Assembly: GCA_031551635.1 (NCBI GenBank) | Contig: JAVBNH010000012.1 | Location: 1 to 24,390 of the forward strand | Length of the DNA stretch: 24,390 nucleotides | Direction of reading: 5' to 3' | From: JAVBNH01 sp031551635 | GTDB taxonomy: Bacteria > Bacillota > Clostridia > Oscillospirales > Acutalibacteraceae | Part shown: piece after piece, positions 23,191 to 24,390 of the stretch | Position numbering within the stretch: the first letter of the stretch is position 1 | Layout of the letters: the number at the start of each line of letters is the position of its first letter | The notes under the pieces: model-generated | What the model was told of the DNA's origin: nothing | The model's input: only the letters and a program-made list of their open reading frames with translations | Database searches by the model: none | Program-made: the position numbers and the translations under genes

Positions 23191-24054
23191 ATGAATGATT
23201 CGCAAAGGCAGGTAGTTCAGTGGTTTCCGGGACATATGGCAAAAACACGGCGAAAAATAAAGGAGGCTATGCCTCTTGTTGACGCGGTGACAGAGCTGCT
23301 TGACGCGAGAATCCCAAATAGCTCCGCCAATCCGGAAATAAAGGCTCTCACTTCAAATAAACCGAAAATTATACTACTAAATAAATCCGACCTTGCCGAC
23401 GAGAGAGCGACTGCACAATGGCTGGGTTTTTTTCGCGCAAAGGGAATCGCAGCGCTGGCGGTTGACTGCCGAAGCGGGCGCGGTCTTGAAAATTACCGCA
23501 AGGTTATTCGCGAGGTGTGCCATGACAGGCTGCAGCAGCTCGAGGAAAAGGGTATGAGCGGCAGGGCGCTTCGCGTTATGGTACTCGGCATTCCAAACAC
23601 CGGCAAGTCCTCATTTATCAACCGCATGGCGGGCTCAGGGAAGGCTAAGGTAGAGGACAGAGCAGGTGTAACGCGTGAAAACTCATGGTTCGCTATTGGC
23701 AACGGTATTGAGCTGCTTGATACACCGGGGGTTCTCTGGCCTAAGTTTGAAGACAGGGAAGTCGGGTATAAGCTCGCCTTTACCGGCGGGGTTAAAGATC
23801 AGATTCTCGACACGGAAATGCTCGCGATGAGGCTTCTCAGGGTACTCGCCGACGAATACCCCGATAGTCTAGGCGAGAGATATAAAATGAGCGGTTTTGA
23901 GGATAAGGCGGATTATGAGCTGCTTGAGCTGCTAGCGAAAAAACGCGGAATGCTCATCAAGGGCGGCGAAGCGGACACAGAAAGAGCTTCAATAATGCTG
24001 CTTGACGAGTACCGCGCAGGCAAGCTGGGGCGAATTACGCTTGAATTTCCTTAA
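23191..24054 (+). CDS. rbgA: Ribosome biogenesis GTPase RbgA (YlqF)
   Basis: 287 residues, standard length. RbgA drives a late step of 50S subunit assembly (incorporation of L16 and others) in the cytoplasm. The GTPase motifs are circularly permuted as in YlqF/YawG proteins: G4 NKSD (64-67) comes first, then G1 GIPNTGKSS (133-141), G2 around T161 in AGVTR and G3 DTPG (177-180). The N-terminal WFPGHMAKTRRKI is diagnostic. The C-terminal ANTAR-like helical domain is present to about residue 285. G1 carries T where most members have V (PNVGKS). The ribosome binding site is GAGGTGG. It shares a transcription unit with the lepB pair, the common rplS-lepB-rbgA layout. Confidence 0.96.
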   Translation: MNDSQRQVVQWFPGHMAKTRRKIKEAMPLVDAVTELLDARIPNSSANPEIKALTSNKPKIILLNKSDLADERATAQWLGFFRAKGIAALAVDCRSGRGLENYRKVIREVCHDRLQQLEEKGMSGRALRVMVLGIPNTGKSSFINRMAGSGKAKVEDRAGVTRENSWFAIGNGIELLDTPGVLWPKFEDREVGYKLAFTGGVKDQILDTEMLAMRLLRVLADEYPDSLGERYKMSGFEDKADYELLELLAKKRGMLIKGGEADTERASIMLLDEYRAGKLGRITLEFP

Positions 24055-24179
24055 GCTATAATGTACCGAAAAACACTGTAAGAGTTTTCAATACGCAACG
24101 TGCCTTAAAAAGGTTTTATAATTTTTCATCTAGGTAAACACTGATTAAATCAAAATAGGGTGCAAAATTAAAATGGTTT

Positions 24180-24241
24180 ATAAGGCGAAGCCTTATCCGA
24201 CAGCCCTGAACCCTGTTTCCTAAACCCTATCTCCTGTAAAC
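24180..24241 (-). repeat. Heptad-plus-palindrome repeat, second copy
   Basis: On the minus strand it reads GTTTACA, GGAGATA, GGGTTTA, GGAAACA, GGGTTCA, GGG, then after a short link the palindrome ATAAGGC-TTC-GCCTTAT (24196-24180). The order and palindrome match the copy after murA (11093-11142), here with more complete 7-base units. Opposite orientations and different neighbours show it is a dispersed repeat. Confidence 0.8.
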
Positions 24242-24259
24242 GATGATTTAATCATCGTT
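24239..24259. repeat. Perfect 10-bp palindrome
   Basis: AACGATGATT (24239-24248) and AATCATCGTT (24250-24259) around a single T. There is no T run after it, so it is more likely a binding site or part of the neighbouring repeat than a terminator. Confidence 0.6.
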
Positions 24260-24280
24260 ATGACCATACCTTTCGTACCT

Positions 24281-24329
24281 CAAGGCACAAAACGTCATGA
24301 AACAGTTTTGTTGCCTTGGGTAATTTTTT
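24281..24329 (+). terminator. Rho-independent terminator after rbgA
   Basis: CAAGGCACAAAAC (24281-24293) pairs with GTTTTGTTGCCTTG (24305-24318) with one bulged base and an 11-base loop, followed by GGTAATTTTTTG. It ends the lepB-rbgA unit, about 230 bases after the rbgA stop. Because of that distance it could instead be an attenuator of the next gene. Confidence 0.7.
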
Positions 24330-24370
24330 GTATTAAAATATATGTGGTATAGCAGATAAACTACAGAGCA

Positions 24371-24390
24371 CGTGGAGGTGAGTGTGCAAC
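24371..24390 (+). promoter_or_regulatory. Strong ribosome binding site at the window edge
   Basis: GTGGAGGTGAGTGTGCAAC has GGAGG at 24374-24378 followed by GTG codons at 24382 and 24384. A gene probably starts here on the plus strand and runs out of the window. Too little is visible to name it. Confidence 0.4.

Noticed and set aside
24281..24390. Small structured RNA gene at the right edge
   Set aside because: The hairpin followed by T residues is explained by a terminator, and the last bases look like a ribosome binding site. I recognise no RNA family.

Overview
The window looks like a chromosomal segment of a low-to-mid GC Firmicute of class Clostridia, most likely an Oscillospirales/Ruminococcaceae-type gut or rumen bacterium. 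The evidence is the gene complement (Gram-positive type I signal peptidases, RbgA, YycJ/WalJ, a DUF951 protein, LuxS, a GH78 rhamnosidase, an orphan dockerin protein), AGGAGG-like ribosome binding sites, and many TTG start codons. This assignment is inference; no rRNA or tRNA gene is present.

Left third (1-5630): an accessory locus of three tandem, 5'-truncated RHS cassettes. Each has a roughly 90 bp GC-rich boundary repeat with a hairpin, then about 147 residues of RHS core ending in AYCGNNPVM..DP.G, then a different AT-rich C-terminal tip, then a candidate immunity gene. The tips and partners are: a hydrophobic tip with a two-helix membrane protein; a tip ending in a conserved toxin-like block with a soluble protein; and an M15-type peptidoglycan peptidase tip with a WG-repeat lipoprotein. 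The predicted location of each partner matches the predicted target of its toxin. None of the three has the upstream RHS body or a clear ribosome binding site, so they look like stored or displaced tips of a full-length Rhs gene that is not in the window.

Middle (5630-14100): a frameshifted DUF4417 gene on the minus strand, luxS and a GH78 alpha-L-rhamnosidase, each with its own promoter. Then comes an intergenic region holding two 7-bp tandem arrays in opposite orientation, followed by murA. walJ/yycJ and rlmH form a pair. They converge on an S1-domain protein gene across a 650 bp gap containing two more 7-bp arrays, both starting at the stop codons of the flanking genes, and a ~340 bp IS3-like miniature element.

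Right part (14160-24054): a closely packed plus-strand housekeeping run: DUF951 protein, prfA, tsaC/sua5, coaE, a GH23 lytic transglycosylase, an M18 aminopeptidase and a beta-lactamase-fold serine hydrolase. These serve translation, tRNA t6A modification, CoA synthesis and the cell wall. A secreted dockerin protein follows, then rplS with a long structured leader and its own terminator, then two tandem signal peptidase genes and rbgA. The final 330 bases hold a palindrome-plus-heptad repeat, a terminator and the beginnings of the next transcription unit.

The parts most worth attention are the RHS cassette array with its boundary repeats, and the family of 7-bp intergenic arrays, which recurs at five or six gene ends and is partly G-quadruplex-forming.
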